Of a stretch of 64,000 nucleotides of DNA, positions 47,199 through 55,929 are shown piece by piece. The notes below the pieces were generated by a model. The model was not told where the DNA came from, ran no database searches, and saw only the letters and a list, made by a program, of their open reading frames with translations. Both the position numbers and the translations under genes were made by a program. The stretch spans positions 98,261 to 162,260 of the forward strand of contig JALMQS010000898.1 of NCBI GenBank assembly GCA_024734495.1, written 5' to 3'. Origin of the DNA: Forficula auricularia (Eukaryota > Arthropoda > Insecta > Dermaptera > Forficulidae). The stretch's first letter is position 1; every line of letters starts with the position of its first letter.

Positions 47199-47547
47199 AT
47201 CTTAAGAAAATTGATTTTTAAATAATTGAACCGCGCAAGTTTAAATAACATCAATGATTCAACCAGCAAAGTCCGCAGTCCGATAAATCATTTCATTATT
47301 TTTTTATTGAAAAGGTAAAATGAAATTTAGCATCCGGCAGGATTCGAACCCGCGGCTAAAGGGGAGGTCGCGAGTTCGAATCATGCCGGATGCTAAATTC
47401 CATTTTACCTTTTCAATAAAAAAATAATGAAATGATTTATCGGACTGCGGACTTTGCAGGCTGAATTATTGATATTATTTAAACTTACGCGGTTCAATTA
47501 TTTAAAAATCAATTGCATACGAATTCAGTTCGATAATCTTAAGAAAA
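47199..47547. mobile_element. inverted SINE-like dimer with 12-bp direct repeats
   Basis: Arms of about 145 bases (from 47210, and ending at 47513) are near-perfect reverse complements. They meet head to head at GGATTCGAACCCGCGG and GTCGCGAGTTCGAATCAT, which are two oppositely oriented tRNA T-arm (B-box) sequences with CCGGATGC-type 3' ends. ATCTTAAGAAAA occurs at 47199-47210 and 47536-47547, a possible target-site duplication. No A-box remains. This looks like two copies of a tRNA 3' half facing each other. Confidence 0.65.
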
Positions 47548-47559
47548 GACACTTTTTAT

Positions 47560-47785
47560 TTTATTTAAGTACTGGCATTTAGGCCGCCGGTTTGCCCTCC
47601 TCAGGTTAAACATTACTGGAGGTCAACTTAGCCTTTGAGTCAGAATAAATGTCAGATTTCAGTCATTTTGAGCTCTAACTTAGCAAATATATGTTAGGGG
47701 TATCTGATTTAATTAAAATTCAAAGATATCAAACATTTTGATTTGGATGAAAAAAGGGGCCTTAAAAAGATTATTACTATTATTA
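47560..47785. other. no recognised feature
   Basis: Short AT-rich segment with no element ends. Confidence 0.4.
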
Positions 47786-48318
47786 TTTTAAGATATATAT
47801 GCGAGAAGGAGTTGTACCCCAAGAAGATGCAGCCAATAAAGGCCTGCATCGTGAAAAGAAAACTAAGGGGAAGTGATTTTATAGGCTATAGCAGGACTGT
47901 CCAACCCGTGGTCCAGCACTGCAATGAGTGTGGCCCAACATAAAATCATAAACTTCCGTAAAACATTGAGATTTATATGTAGAGATATATTTATTCCCTT
48001 TTTCGAAATATGAATGTGCATTTGTACAATACGTGAAGCTTTTTTCAAGTATAAAATCCACTAAAAGTAAAATAAGCTCAACTATGTAAGATAAAAAAAA
48101 TAATGAAGTTTCGAATATTTAAAAATTCTTCTTCTTCTCGTATTTTCATTTTCTAAAATATATAAGTATTATTTCATTAATTTATATGCTACTACACTTA
48201 CCGAGCCTAAAGTTTTATCATTCTAGTACAACGAGACAAGTAATTGGGGTTTTCTAGAACAATCACAATTATTAGTTGAATAAAAGATTTCACTGTCGAT
48301 GGTAACAGAATTGTTTTT

Positions 48319-48478
48319 ATTTTAGGTTAAAAATAAAATAAAATGAGAGAGTCTTCTGTTTTTTAAATAAAATAATTTTTAATTATTTCTAGAAACTATA
48401 GTCTCTAGAAATAATTAAAAATTATTTTATTTAAAAAACAGAAGACTCTCTCATTTTATTTTATTTTTAACCTAAAAT
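48319..48478. repeat. 160-bp palindrome centred on hammerhead stem III
   Basis: Eighty base pairs of arm with one mismatch; the dyad falls between 48398 and 48399, in the middle of ACTATAGT (48395-48402). The right half after GAAACTATAGTC follows the layout of the downstream part of the hammerhead module (compare 60530-60590: TTAAAAATTTATTT, CAGAAGA). The left half is its complement. CTGATGA and stem II are missing, so this is not a ribozyme. Confidence 0.85.
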
Positions 48479-49257
48479 CACAATTAATTTATAATTTCTT
48501 TCTTGAACTAAAACTTGTCAGGACTTGTCTTTTAGATATTTGCACGTTCTTATATATCAATTAAATAATGGATAGTCAGGGATTATTATAACCATGACCC
48601 TTTTAAAAAATAAATTATCATTCCTTATATCTTTCTTTAATCACATTCGATTTAAACCAGGGCTGTGAACCCGTGGACCAATATAAAGTCATAAAATTTC
48701 TTAAAACATTGAGATTTATATGTAGATTCTGAAAACACAACAATTTGACCCGATAATTTTTTTCTCTAAAATAAGAAATTGAAAATCTACTGTGAAGTTT
48801 TAAGAAAAATAAAAGTGTTATTTTAAATTTTGAATCTGGGACTAGATTTCAAGATTTCCTAAAAAATAATCATCATTTTTGTCTATTTTCGACTCCATTT
48901 TCATTAGAAATATATGTTCTACTTCCAAACTTTCTGATTGAATATTCTAGAACAACAATTAGATATCGATCTGAAAGAAAATTGAATATTGTCTCTTTAT
49001 TAGAATTTTATATTATTATCTAGCCAGGAAAAAATATAAACAAATACTAATACATAATATCACTTTTTGTAAGTATGTAGTTATGTATTTACGTATACGA
49101 GAAACTATTTTCAATTATAAAATTTACGAAAAGTGAAATCAGAAGCGCACTATGAGCTAAACAAATAATAAACGCCTTATTTCCATATTATTAACTATCT
49201 TTTTTTGAATAATAAATATCAATAGAATTATAATATTTATCAGCGGTCCGAGACAAT

Positions 49258-50062
49258 TTTTACTTTACCATACAGGGTATGGTCAAGTATTGTAATCGTG
49301 TATGAAAAAAAGTGATTTTTTTCCTTCTTTTTTTCAAAATATCTAAAAAACGGCTCAAACTATTTCGATTTAAAAAAATTCAGCGAAACCAGGACATTTC
49401 GGTCTACAAAAAAGCTCTAATAAGTGAACATCGAAAAAATTATTTTTTTCGAGATAATAATTGTTTTGTCAAAATGTCAGTTAGTTAGTCTGTGCGTTAC
49501 CAAATTTGTGGACGAGCTACCTCAAAAACTAGTGTGAATATCGAAACCAAATTTCACACGTAGTTTTTGGTCCATTGAGATTAAGAGCTGATTAGATTTT
49601 GGTGCATTTCGACCCAAAATTAAGGGGGGTCCAGGGGGGGTTAAAAATTAAAAATCTAGGTCGTTTGAGCAAAATCAACCAAATTTTGTATACATAATCA
49701 ATGGACGGACCACCAGAAGTCTAAAAATGCAAAATCTAACCGCCCAAAATGGGGGGGGGGGGGTTAAAAAATGAAAATCATGGCCATTTACCAAACTCAG
49801 CCAAATTTTGTATACATAATCAGTGGGTCCCCAGGAGTCTAAAAATGCAAAAACTAACCGCCCAAAATGGGGGGGGGGGGGAGGGTTAAAAAATGAAAAT
49901 CATGGCCATTTACCAAACTCAACCAAATTTTGTATACATAATCAGTGGGTCCCCAGGAGTCTAAAAATGCAAAAACTAACCCCCCACCCCTACATGATTA
50001 CAAATAAATTTATTAAATATTAAATATAAATGAGGGGCCAGGTTGTATGGTAAAGTCAAGTG
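49258..50062 (+). repeat. TTTACCATAC-ended segment with 123-bp tandem units
   Basis: The ends TTTACCATACAGGGTATGGT and GTTGTATGGTAAAG are inverted. Inside, CCAAATTTTGTATACATAAT recurs with starts about 122-123 bases apart (near 49679, 49801, 49923), each unit ending in CCCAAAATGG and a G tract. The same unit occurs in Helitrons H2, H4 and the 51-kb piece. A shortened reverse copy of the whole segment is at 61507-61776. The 66-codon frame across the array is a by-product. Confidence 0.72.
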
Positions 50063-50269
50063 GATGGCCACATCAGAACACGTCATCTTATTTTTCTTCA
50101 AATGTGGCCCGTGTAAGCCAAAAAGTTGGACACTCCTAGGCTATAGGACTCGAAGGTATATGTGGATGCAGGTCTTAAACAGTGGAGGTTATAGGTCGCC
50201 GGAAAGATTGTGGCAGTAAGCGAGTTGCAGTCTCTAGAATCATAGGGATAAACAATTACTTAACCATGG

Positions 50270-51050
50270 TTGCTAATCAGCAAAGTTCTTCTATCGGGTA
50301 GTTTGTTCTTTGTGATTTAAAAGGTTTCGTTTCGTTGATACTTATTTATTTAAAGAAAGGTAAAGTGGCCCGGAAGGAAGATGAAATTTAGGTCACTTGA
50401 TTGATTCCTTTCAAGTGATTTATTTTTAAGTGGGAACATTTTCACAAAAGTTTAATGATTCACATTCTCTTTTGGCAAAAGGTTAGATTATTTATTATGA
50501 TTAATAATTCTTGACTTAATTAAATTTAATTTTAGTCGTTATTTTAGTAGTTATGATCATAGTTTGTGTTCCTTCTCTCGTTTAAATTTATTTTGTCATT
50601 GACAAATAATATAATTAATTTAATTATGAGATTTAAATGAATGATAATTTCATATTTTTGAGAAATAATTTGATATTTTTCAAACAACCTATATTATTAA
50701 GTTTTCTATAATTATATAAAAAAAATATATATCAAAAAATTCATCCAATATTTACTATTTTATTGAATTTACGGTGTCTTCCCCTGAAGTACACTTTATA
50801 AAAATCAGCGGTACGTGTACCACTAATTGTGCACTGGTTTCCACACATGAATACTTTTGTCATATAATTTATTTGAGAATATATTTTAGGAAGTTTTGTC
50901 TTTTAAAACTTGTATCTGACAAAAATTAGGATTCTAAAAGTAATGGATTCATTGGGACTAAAATATTTTCAAACTTTTTGATAATCGAATAAAAAAAAAA
51001 AATTTATTTTTTCATTGTTTTTTGATTTTTTTTTTTAAATTTTTCTCTGT
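50270..51050. other. AT-rich interval, no gene
   Basis: There is no recognisable exon or element. Confidence 0.5.
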
Positions 51051-51054
51051 TAAG

Positions 51055-51436
51055 TTTTAAAAATGAAAATTCTTGCCCTTGGACAAACTCAACCAAATTT
51101 TATATACATAATCTGTGGGCCACTAGAAGGATAGAAATGCAAAAACTAACCACCCAAAATGGGGGAAGGGTCAAAATATGAAAATTCTTGCCCTTGGCCT
51201 AAACTCAACCAAATTTTGTATACATAATCTGGAATGCAGGGGGTGGGGATAGAATGGGGGAAGGGTGCGTAGTGGGGCGCGGGCGTGGAATATAGGGGTG
51301 GGGTGCAGGGGGCCCGGGGTGGGTGTGGAATGGGGGAAAGGTGCGTAGTGGGGTGCATGGTGGGTGCGAAGGTGGAATGGGGTTGGGGCGCGGGGTGGGG
51401 TCCAGGGGGCTTAGCCATAAGGCGGGCTCAGCTAGT
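51055..51436 (+). mobile_element. Helitron 3' portion H6
   Basis: Two of the 123-bp-type units (AAAATGAAAATTCTTGCCCT, CAACCAAATTTTATATACAT) are followed by a G-rich strand-biased stretch (51235-51410) and AAGGCGGGCTCAGCTAGT. The 5' end with TCTATATATA is missing, so it is truncated. The 75- and 90-codon frames come from the G-rich repeat. Confidence 0.68.
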
Positions 51437-51444
51437 AATACTAT

Positions 51445-52115
51445 AATATTCTTGATTTTTTTTTGTTTCTTTGCGGACTATTATTGTGATTTCTGTCATC
51501 ATTGTAATTATTATTTTATCATCAGTCGTTTTAAGTTCATTGGTCACTAACCTAAATGAAATAATATACAATTTTTTTTAAATTAATTGTAATTTCCATT
51601 CCATTAATTTCGATGATAAGTCCTTAAGTAATATTCGATTCGATAAAGTTCTCATTATATCAAGTTTTTTTTTTGTAATTTATTCCTTTTTCTGCCTTAG
51701 CAAATATTTAGTTCATATAACGTTTTTGCAACTCCTTCCCAATTGTTTTTTAAATATTCATTAAGACTCTTCAAGCTAATAATTTGTATCCATTGATGTA
51801 ATACATTATCAAGTTATATCCGTAAAAACATCAAATTAACAAATTGCATTCAGCCCATTTTTAGTATTTTAATTAATTTATCGTTGTTAAAATTTTGTTT
51901 TAAAATTATTCATATATATAATTTAAGTGTCTGAGATAGATCGCTTAGCTCACAGGTCTTTTATAATTATAAGTATTTTAATTCTCATAGGATTATTCGT
52001 CTAAGCTTCGAGAATAATATTTTTTTCTTTAGCTATTGTTAAACCTCATCAACTAGTCTAGTGTCTCTAGTGGAAGACATTTTTGAAAAATATACTTAAA
52101 GAAAATAATTTTTAG
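51445..52115. other. AT-rich interval, no gene
   Basis: No supported feature. Confidence 0.5.
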
Positions 52116-52121
52116 AAAAAA

Positions 52122-54104
52122 AAATAAAACGACTTCAAAAAAATTAAATGCAACAAATAAAATAATAAGAACTCAAAAATAAAATAAAATGCACTAAAAG
52201 GTATAAAATAATTATCTTATTTAGTTACAACTAAACGACGAAATTGTTACATGAAATCCCTTTTTGTCGGTGCCAAACATATACATTTTATGAATCGCAC
52301 TCGATGGATCTTACTTAGTACGTTTGGCGTTTAATGATGACAACATCCCTCGCTTGTTTGGCACCGACTTCAAAAAGAGATTTCATGTAACAATTTCGTC
52401 GTTTGGTTGTGGCTAAATAAGATAATTATTTTATAACTTTTTTAGTGCATTTTATTTTTTTTTCTAAAAATTATTTTTATTATTCTCTTTTTAGTGATGT
52501 TATTAATAGAGACTTAAGATAATACCTTGCATGCATCTCGTAAGAGATAGCGTCAGGCGAAGGAATCAGAAATCTACATATATAAAATTAAGGTTTTGTT
52601 TGTACATTGCTCCAAATCACGCCAAATTTTGGTTGTACACGTTTCAAGCAAAGTTATGAACAAAAAACACCCTCAACAAAATTCCTGTCTGTCTGTATGT
52701 ATGTCTGTATGTCTGTCTGTTTCAGTGGTTTCCGCGAAAAGTTGCTCACGATTCACGTCAAAACGGCTGAAGGGATTATTATGAAATTTCATATTTACAT
52801 CAGATGTCTTCGAACTTACGTTTTTAGCTATATAACGTTTTGATATTTTGACCCCAGAAGGGCGTTGGGGCGCACAAATGAAAATTATCAATTAACTCCT
52901 AAACTATTAACTCTACGGCAAATTTTATTATGAAGAAAGTTGTAGGGGGTGTGATTTCTGACAACTTTTGTTTAAAAATATTTCCCCAAAAAACCACCCA
53001 AAAAGGGGGGAGGGTGAAAAATGTAAATTCTTGCCCTTGGAGCAACCTCAACCAAATTTTGTATACATAATCTCTGGGCCTCTAGAGAGCTAGAAATGCA
53101 AAAACTAACCTCCCAAAATGGGGGGCAGGGTCAAAAAATGAAAATTCTTGCTCTTGGACCAAACTCAACCAAACTTTGTATACATAATCTGTGGGACAGT
53201 AGAAGGCTAGAAATTCAAAAACTGGGTGCGGTGGTGGAATGGAGTGGGCATGGGTTAGGGTATTGGGTGCGCGGGGTGGAACGGGGGTGGGGTGAGGGAG
53301 TGTGGAGAAGTAGGGTGGGGGTGCAGCGGGTCCAGGGGGCGTAACTGGGGGGTCCAGGGGGGTGCGCAGTGTTGGAGGGCATGGGGTGAGGTGCGGGGTT
53401 CGAGGTGGGTGAGGTGCGGGGTTCGAGGTGGGTGGGGTGCGGGTGGTGGTGTAGGGGCGGGGGTTGGGCACGGGTGCGGGGGGTAGGGGGTGCTGTAGGG
53501 GTTTCGGGGGTGGGGGCATGGTCTGGGGGGGCTGGGTGGGTTTCGCGGGGAATGGTGGGTCGGAGTGGGGGTTGAGGGTGGGGTTCGTGAGATGGGGGTC
53601 CAGGGGGCGTGCCCCTGGCTAGCAAGAGGGCCGCCGAAGGCGGGCCTTGCAGCTAGTTGATAATAAATTTCAATTCATAAACAGAGAAATTCTCTCGAAA
53701 CGTTTGCGGGCTTAAATGAACGTTTTAAGATTGTTTTTTTTATAAAAGATTTTATTTATTATAATTTCGATTATTTACTAATAAGATATCCGTTATTTTG
53801 TAATTGATCTTATATTCTGATCTTGACCAAATTAATATGGGACCACCCTTAAGGTACCCCCTTTCCAATAAAAGAAGAATCATACAAATCGGTCCATAAA
53901 CAAAGAAGTTATGTCAGAACAAACATAGCAAAAAAGGTCCAATAACAATGAAAAAAAAAACGGGACCAATCGGAAACTAGACTGAACCCAATGCAAAAAA
54001 TCATCAAAATCGATTCACAATTGGCGAAGATATCAGGTAACATAAACACACACAAAAAAAAAATTCAGTCGAATTGAGAACCTCCTCCTTTTTTGAAGTC
54101 GGTT
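52122..54104 (-). mobile_element. ACCGACTTC element, copy 2, carrying Helitron H4
   Basis: It is the reverse orientation of 37404-38342: the inverted-repeat end (52122-52455) comes first and AACCGACTTC (minus strand, ending 54104) last. The two halves flanking the Helitron align with the continuous sequence of the other copy. Between 53840 and 54104 it matches 37450-37700 in reverse. The long frames inside belong to the Helitron's G-rich tract and are not genes. Confidence 0.78.
52573..53657 (+). mobile_element. non-autonomous Helitron H4 with defined termini
   Basis: It starts TCTACATATATAAAATTAAG after A and ends GCCGCCGAAGGCGGGCC, TTGCAG, CTAGT before T. The flanks rejoin as CAGAAA and TGATAATAAA, which is contiguous (CAGAAAATGATAATAAAA) in the empty element near 37840 (minus strand). 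The interior has a TCTGTCTGTATGTATG microsatellite, two units of the 123-bp type, then about 380 bases of G-rich sequence with 23-bp local repeats (GTGCGGGGTTCGAGGTGGGT). No Rep/helicase, so it is non-autonomous. The 136- and 145-codon minus frames are proline-rich artefacts. Confidence 0.92.
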
Positions 54105-54109
54105 AAAAA

Positions 54110-54475
54110 AATTTAAAATCGTCGCTTATATTGAATTAATGATTTGAAATCAGGCCTTTTGCATTTCTAGTACGACGCTTAGCAACACTCTAACCTCTAA
54201 CAGGTTACTCTCTCTTCTCCATTCAACTAGGCTTAAAGATCTCTATATAGAACTAGATGTTTTCTTGTATCTAAATATTTAACCTTACAATTATCTTACA
54301 AAAATATGTTGCCTTGATGGATTTCAACGCTTTAACTAAGGAAAAATATATTTTCGAAGCTTAGGCGAAAAATTAAATGAAATGGCATAAAATTCTATAT
54401 GAATAGCTTGTTGCAAACTTGAGTATTAATAAAATTAAAAATAAAATAAAAAAATAAAAAGACTCCTGATGTGTA
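54110..54475. other. no recognised feature
   Basis: AT-rich DNA without element ends. Confidence 0.45.
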
Positions 54476-54477
54476 GG

Positions 54478-54562
54478 AGGAACCGGTTAACTCAATTGAT
54501 AGAACATTGCATTAAAGTTAAGAAAAGCCGGAGTTCAAATTCCCCATTAGTTTAGGAATAAA
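54478..54562 (+). repeat. tRNA-like SINE or tRNA pseudogene
   Basis: GGTTAACTCAATTGATAGAA resembles a tRNA D-arm A-box (TAGCTCAGTTGGTAGAGC type), and GGAGTTCAAATTCCCC resembles the T-arm B-box, about 48 bases later. The intervening region could form only a weak anticodon arm. It is followed by an A/T-rich tail. Confidence 0.55.
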
Positions 54563-54675
54563 TTTTATTTTTTCTTTAACTTTAAAGATATAAATAAATA
54601 TATGTATAAATAATATGAGATTTGAGAACTTTTTTCATTTTTAAAATTGAGCTATACCTTATGATTACTTACAAC

Positions 54676-55041
54676 CGAGGGGTGAACCGGGACCTAATAT
54701 GCTGTACACCTACTTCCACTTGTTCTTCCAAATATTTTCAAGTACTTCCACATATTTCCAAGTACTTCCAAATATTTCCAAGTAATTCCAAATATTTCCA
54801 AGTAATTCCAAATATTTCCAAGTACTCCCAAATATTTCCAAGTACTTCCATATATTTCCAAGTACTTTCAAATATTTTCAATCACTTCCAAATATTTCCA
54901 AGTACTTCCAAATATTTCCAAGTACTCCCAAATATTTCCAAGTACTTTCAAATATTTCCTAGTACTTCCATATATTTCCAAGTATTTCCAAAATACTTCC
55001 AAAGAGGTGTACACCTACTTCCAATCGCGGATCACCCCTCG
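54676..55041 (+). mobile_element. hAT MITE, CGAGGGGTGAACC family, copy 2, with an expanded 20-bp repeat
   Basis: It starts CGAGGGGTGAACCGGGACCT and ends GCGGATCACCCCTCG. An exact 8-bp duplication, CTTACAAC, flanks it (54668-54675, 55042-55049). The interior is an array of roughly 13 units of AGTACTTCCAAATATTTCCA between about 54730 and 54995, replacing the shorter interior of the other two copies. The 160-codon frame (54622-55104) is just this array translated. Confidence 0.92.
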
Positions 55042-55247
55042 CTTACAACTAACTATTGCTACAGTATATATAAATTATTATATAAGATTTCTGGTTTCCT
55101 GTAAAAGATCATTAAAATTATTATTAATCTTAAAATTGGCATTCGGTTCGGCAGTTTCCATTGTCTATTCTTCTTCATTTAATAAGCTCAAAACTATTAA
55201 TATGAGAAACAAAAAAAGAATGTACAATTGTGCATTCACTATATACA

Positions 55248-55290
55248 GGATGATTCAGGAGGAAAAGTATTTTAGAGAATGATAGACCGG
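55248..55290 (+). repeat. solitary Tc1/mariner-like terminus
   Basis: TATACAGGATGATTCAGGAG followed by GAAAAGTATTTTAGAGAATG resembles the 5' terminus of the 1511-1953 family (CAGGGTGTTTCAGAAGGAAT). No right end was identified. Confidence 0.4.
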
Positions 55291-55463
55291 GAATGTATCC
55301 AGAAAATTTTTTTCGAAAGATTTTTATTTTTTTTTATTATTTTATTTTTTGAAAAAATAATCAGAATTTTTAAAAAATGATATACTTACCGACATTATGC
55401 AAAAACTAAAATAAAATGTATATGCATATAATCTTTCAAATTATTCTACTTCGAAAAATCACT

Positions 55464-55916
55464 TAATAGAAGACCCGGCTCTAACCAACTCACTCGACTC
55501 CCTGGCTCACCGAAGAACCGTTTCTGCCCTTTCCCTGTACTACAGATACTATCACGGTGTCTGTTCAGTCGAGCTGAAATCAATTATCCCCCCTAAAGCC
55601 CTTTTTACGAGAAACACGCGGTTTTCGAACGCTCAGCACCCCTTCGCTGTCAAATTGGATACAAGTCGAACAAGCGCTTTCGCCAACTCTTTTATCCCTA
55701 TGGCCTCCAGAGACTGGAACTCGCTCCCTGCCACCATCTTTCCCGCGACTTATAAGCTTCAGCAATTTAAGACCCGTATCCACAGATACCTTCGACCCCC
55801 GCCCAGCCCATAAATTTATTTCTTCTTCTTTTCACGATGGATGGGCCAACCCAGGCCTTTAGGAGTTGCACCTTTTTGGTGTAACTCTTTCTCTCATCTT
55901 TTTCATAAAAAAAAAA
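55464..55916 (+). mobile_element. 5'-truncated LINE, jockey/CR1-like family, copy B
   Basis: Coding remnant to a stop at 55811-55813, a 3' UTR with TTTAGGAGTTGCACCTTTTT, GGTGTAACTC, and an A tract ending at 55916. GC content is far above the flanks. It shares its 3' UTR with the minus-strand tails at 20.7 and 47.8 kb more closely than with copy A. Confidence 0.82.
55470..55813 (+). pseudogene. C-terminal LINE ORF2 fragment
   Basis: This open plus-strand frame has no start codon. It reads SLAHRRTVSALSLYYRYYHG, then IIPPKA, FAVKLD, SRDWNSLPATIFPATYKL and FKTRIHRYL before TAA, aligning with residues of the 39.7-kb fragment at roughly 65% or better by eye. The catalytic part is absent. The minus-strand 67-codon frame over it (55580-55783) is a shadow. 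Confidence 0.8.
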
Positions 55917-55929
55917 CAATTGAATGGAT

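Larger units (their letters stand above)
47892..50138 (+). mobile_element. 2.25-kb non-autonomous hAT element inside the LINE
   Basis: The exact 8-mer GGCTATAG flanks it (47884-47891 and 50139-50146). The left end CAGGACTGTCCAACCCGTGG and the right end GTTGGACACTCCTA are inverted hAT-type termini with a mutated last base. Internally there is a second, damaged left-end copy (48658-48727, ACCCGTGGACC to GAGATTTATATGTAG), a hammerhead-derived palindrome (48319-48478), and the TTTACCATAC segment with a 123-bp tandem array (49260-50060). No transposase frame remains. Confidence 0.82.
47788..50262 (-). mobile_element. LINE copy (jockey-like family) split by a hAT element
   Basis: 47788-47883 on the minus strand is the 3' UTR (GATGCAGGCCTTTATTGGCT, ACAACTCCTTCTC). 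50147-50262 is the end of the coding region: the minus strand reads SRDCNSLTATIFPATYNL, parallel to SRDWNSLPATIFPATYKL in the 55.5-kb copy. The hAT insertion at 47892-50138 separates the two. The coding part has frameshift and stop differences, so it is a pseudogene. Confidence 0.75.

Noticed and set aside
47330..47395. A pair of functional tRNA genes
   Set aside because: Only two T-arm/3' halves facing each other; D-arms and anticodon arms are missing.
53082..53625. Proline-rich minus-strand frames of 136 and 145 codons
   Set aside because: They are translations of the C-rich complement of the Helitron's G-rich tract; similar frames arise in H1, H2 and H6 at the same place.
54622..55104. 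160-codon plus frame with SKYFQVLPNI-like repeats
   Set aside because: It is the 20-bp MITE minisatellite read in frame, and it runs through the terminal repeats and the target duplication.
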